DNA from: PGYT01 sp963675055
GTDB lineage: Bacteria; Bacteroidota; Ignavibacteria; Ignavibacteriales; Melioribacteraceae
Assembly (NCBI GenBank): GCA_963675055.2
Contig: CAXXJE010000002.1
Span: forward strand, 2,666,001 to 2,730,000
DNA length: 64,000 bases
Direction: 5' to 3'
This document shows positions 63,332-64,000 of this stretch, piece by piece. Position 1 is the first letter of the stretch; each line of letters starts with the position of its first letter. Both the position numbers and the translations under genes were made by a program. The notes beneath the pieces were generated by a model. That model ran no database searches. It was not told the DNA's origin and was given only the letters and a program-made list of their open reading frames with translations.

Positions 63332-63422
63332 TTTAATTTTAATTATTGGGATCTCTTTAAAAATAGAATATCAATCTAATAAAGTTCAGTTTAATATTAT
63401 GACATACAGTACTATTTAATCA

Positions 63423-63434
63423 GGTTGCTTGATT
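63423..63434 (+). repeat. Left arm of stem enclosing precursor gene 2
   Basis: GGTTGCTTGATT, homologous to 63043-63054 with C changed to T at the fourth base. It overlaps a local TAATCA / TGATTA pair (63417-63435). Confidence 0.65.
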
Positions 63435-63504
63435 AGTACAGATTATTTGTTAGATGTAATTCATTATTAATCATTGAGAGAATATTCAAGGGAGGTACAA
63501 AATC

Positions 63505-63687
63505 ATGAAAAAGGAGAAAAAATTATTTGAATTACCATCATTAAGTACTTTAGAAGGTAAAAACCTAAATCTAAATGATTTAGAAGATCTAGAAGATGAA
63601 TTTGGATGCGGGACTGGGTGTGATGCGGGTTGCAGTAATGGTGTAGGTAGTGGTACAAAAGTGAATCCAGGAACTGAGTGTGATTAA
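63505..63687 (+). CDS. RiPP precursor peptide 2 (Cys/Gly-rich core)
   Basis: 60 residues, GGGAGG upstream. The leader is identical to precursor 1 in protein and differs at one silent base in the first 108. The core differs: CGTGCDAGCSNGVG, then SGTKVNPGTECD, yet C35, C39, C43 and C59, P55 and the final ECD stay in place. Two products from one leader are expected for a maturase that reads the leader and tolerates varied loops. The gene is followed at 58 bases by the radical SAM gene. Confidence 0.87.
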   Translation: MKKEKKLFELPSLSTLEGKNLNLNDLEDLEDEFGCGTGCDAGCSNGVGSGTKVNPGTECD

Positions 63688-63704
63688 ATCATATAAATGT
63701 ATAA

Positions 63705-63716
63705 AATCAGGCAACC
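63705..63716 (+). repeat. Right arm of stem enclosing precursor gene 2
   Basis: AATCAGGCAACC, complementary to 63423-63434 with one G-U pair, 17 bases after the stop. Confidence 0.65.
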
Positions 63717-63744
63717 ACTTCCTAAAATAACTAAAGACTAAACT

Positions 63745-64000
63745 ATGAAATCTAATTTAAAAAATCTTTATATCTATTTAACTGAGAATTGTAATCTAAA
63801 TTGCCAACATTGCTGGGTCAATTCAGGACCCTCTGATTTAAAAGCTTCACTTTCCTTTACTGCGTGTGAGAGTTTCTTAGAGGATGCGGTGAGGGCAGGG
63901 CTGAAAAGGGTGATACTATCAGGTGGTGAGCCATTTCTTAATAAAGAAATATGGCAATTTATCAGCTTTTTAAATTCCAATGGTATACAAGTCGTAATCG
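63745..64000 (+). CDS. Radical SAM peptide maturase, N-terminal part
   Basis: The first 85 codons before the window ends. TENCNLNCQHCWVNSG contains the CxxxCxxC motif for the 4Fe-4S cluster that cleaves S-adenosylmethionine, and LKRVILSGGEPFL is the SAM-binding GGEP strand. Together with two Cys-rich precursors this fits a sactipeptide/ranthipeptide-type (SPASM) enzyme. Whether it has a SPASM domain or RRE cannot be seen here. Confidence 0.9.
   Translation, partial: MKSNLKNLYIYLTENCNLNCQHCWVNSGPSDLKASLSFTACESFLEDAVRAGLKRVILSGGEPFLNKEIWQFISFLNSNGIQVVI

Larger units (their letters stand above)
29107..64000. mobile_element. Integrative element inserted in comM, right end beyond window
   Basis: Begins at the comM break and continues to the window edge. 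Supporting signs: serine integrase at the junction, more AT-rich sequence, TraD/HerA ATPases, RuvC, phage-type repressors, further recombinases, candidate defence genes, IS elements and a peptide locus. No relaxase, T4SS channel proteins or phage structural genes were recognised, so whether it transfers by itself is unclear. The end given is only the window limit, and it may be composite. Confidence 0.7.

Overview
The window is a piece of a Bacteroidota-group chromosome, most likely from the Ignavibacteria (Melioribacter/Ignavibacterium relatives). Supporting this are a C-terminal type IX secretion sorting domain of the NYPNPFNP type, abundant outer-membrane lipoproteins with an SC lipobox, FN3 and carboxypeptidase-regulatory repeats, a RsbW-like anti-sigma factor, and moderate-to-low GC. 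No rRNA, tRNA or CRISPR array was recognised.

Positions 1-29,118 are ordinary chromosome: the end of xseB with dxs, a Gfo/Idh/MocA oxidoreductase, a complete phosphate regulon (phoB-phoR-pstS-pstC-pstA-pstB-phoU), rplU-rpmA, mdh, an anti-sigma factor, an outer-membrane barrel protein with an FN3 lipoprotein, an AI-2E family permease, pta, a secreted glutathione peroxidase, gdhA, a 1004-residue PEP/pyruvate-binding-domain protein, a repeat lipoprotein, ldh, an M16 protease, a T9SS cargo protein and finally comM.

comM is cut off after its conserved AAMNP motif. At that point a visibly more AT-rich accessory region begins and runs to the end of the window; the rest of comM is not present, so the right end of the element lies beyond 64,000. 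A large serine integrase reads towards the junction and takes its stop codon from comM sequence. The left arm (29.1-37.0 kb) holds a TraD/HerA-type ATPase, a Cas4-like Fe-S nuclease with a small partner, a divergent XRE repressor pair with two perfect operators, an intact RuvC next to a RuvC paralogue without active-site residues, and small helix-turn-helix genes. Two further large serine recombinases follow. The second of the three appears interrupted at its 3' end by a nested 5.7-kb element carrying the third recombinase and a TrlF-like PHP/SMC ATPase: a 14-bp direct repeat flanks this unit, and the displaced recombinase C-terminus can be read in frame on the far side.

From 44.5 to 57 kb there is cargo: a 37-residue acidic peptide beside an HELIH-motif protein, a second TraD/HerA ATPase with a nuclease-like tail, a 65-residue gene coupled to a tail-anchored membrane protein and followed by a frameshifted copy of itself, a secreted endonuclease/exonuclease/phosphatase-fold lipoprotein, and a helicase-nuclease fusion that may be a defence gene. 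From 57 to 64 kb come a thioredoxin/TPR lipoprotein, an S9-like hydrolase lipoprotein and an IS256-family insertion next to an older IS remnant. At the right edge is a peptide (RiPP) locus: an ABC ATPase, two precursor peptides with near-identical leaders and different Cys/Gly-rich cores, and the start of a radical SAM maturase. Each precursor gene is enclosed by complementary 12-14 nt arms that co-vary between the two copies. That is the most unusual structure in the window.
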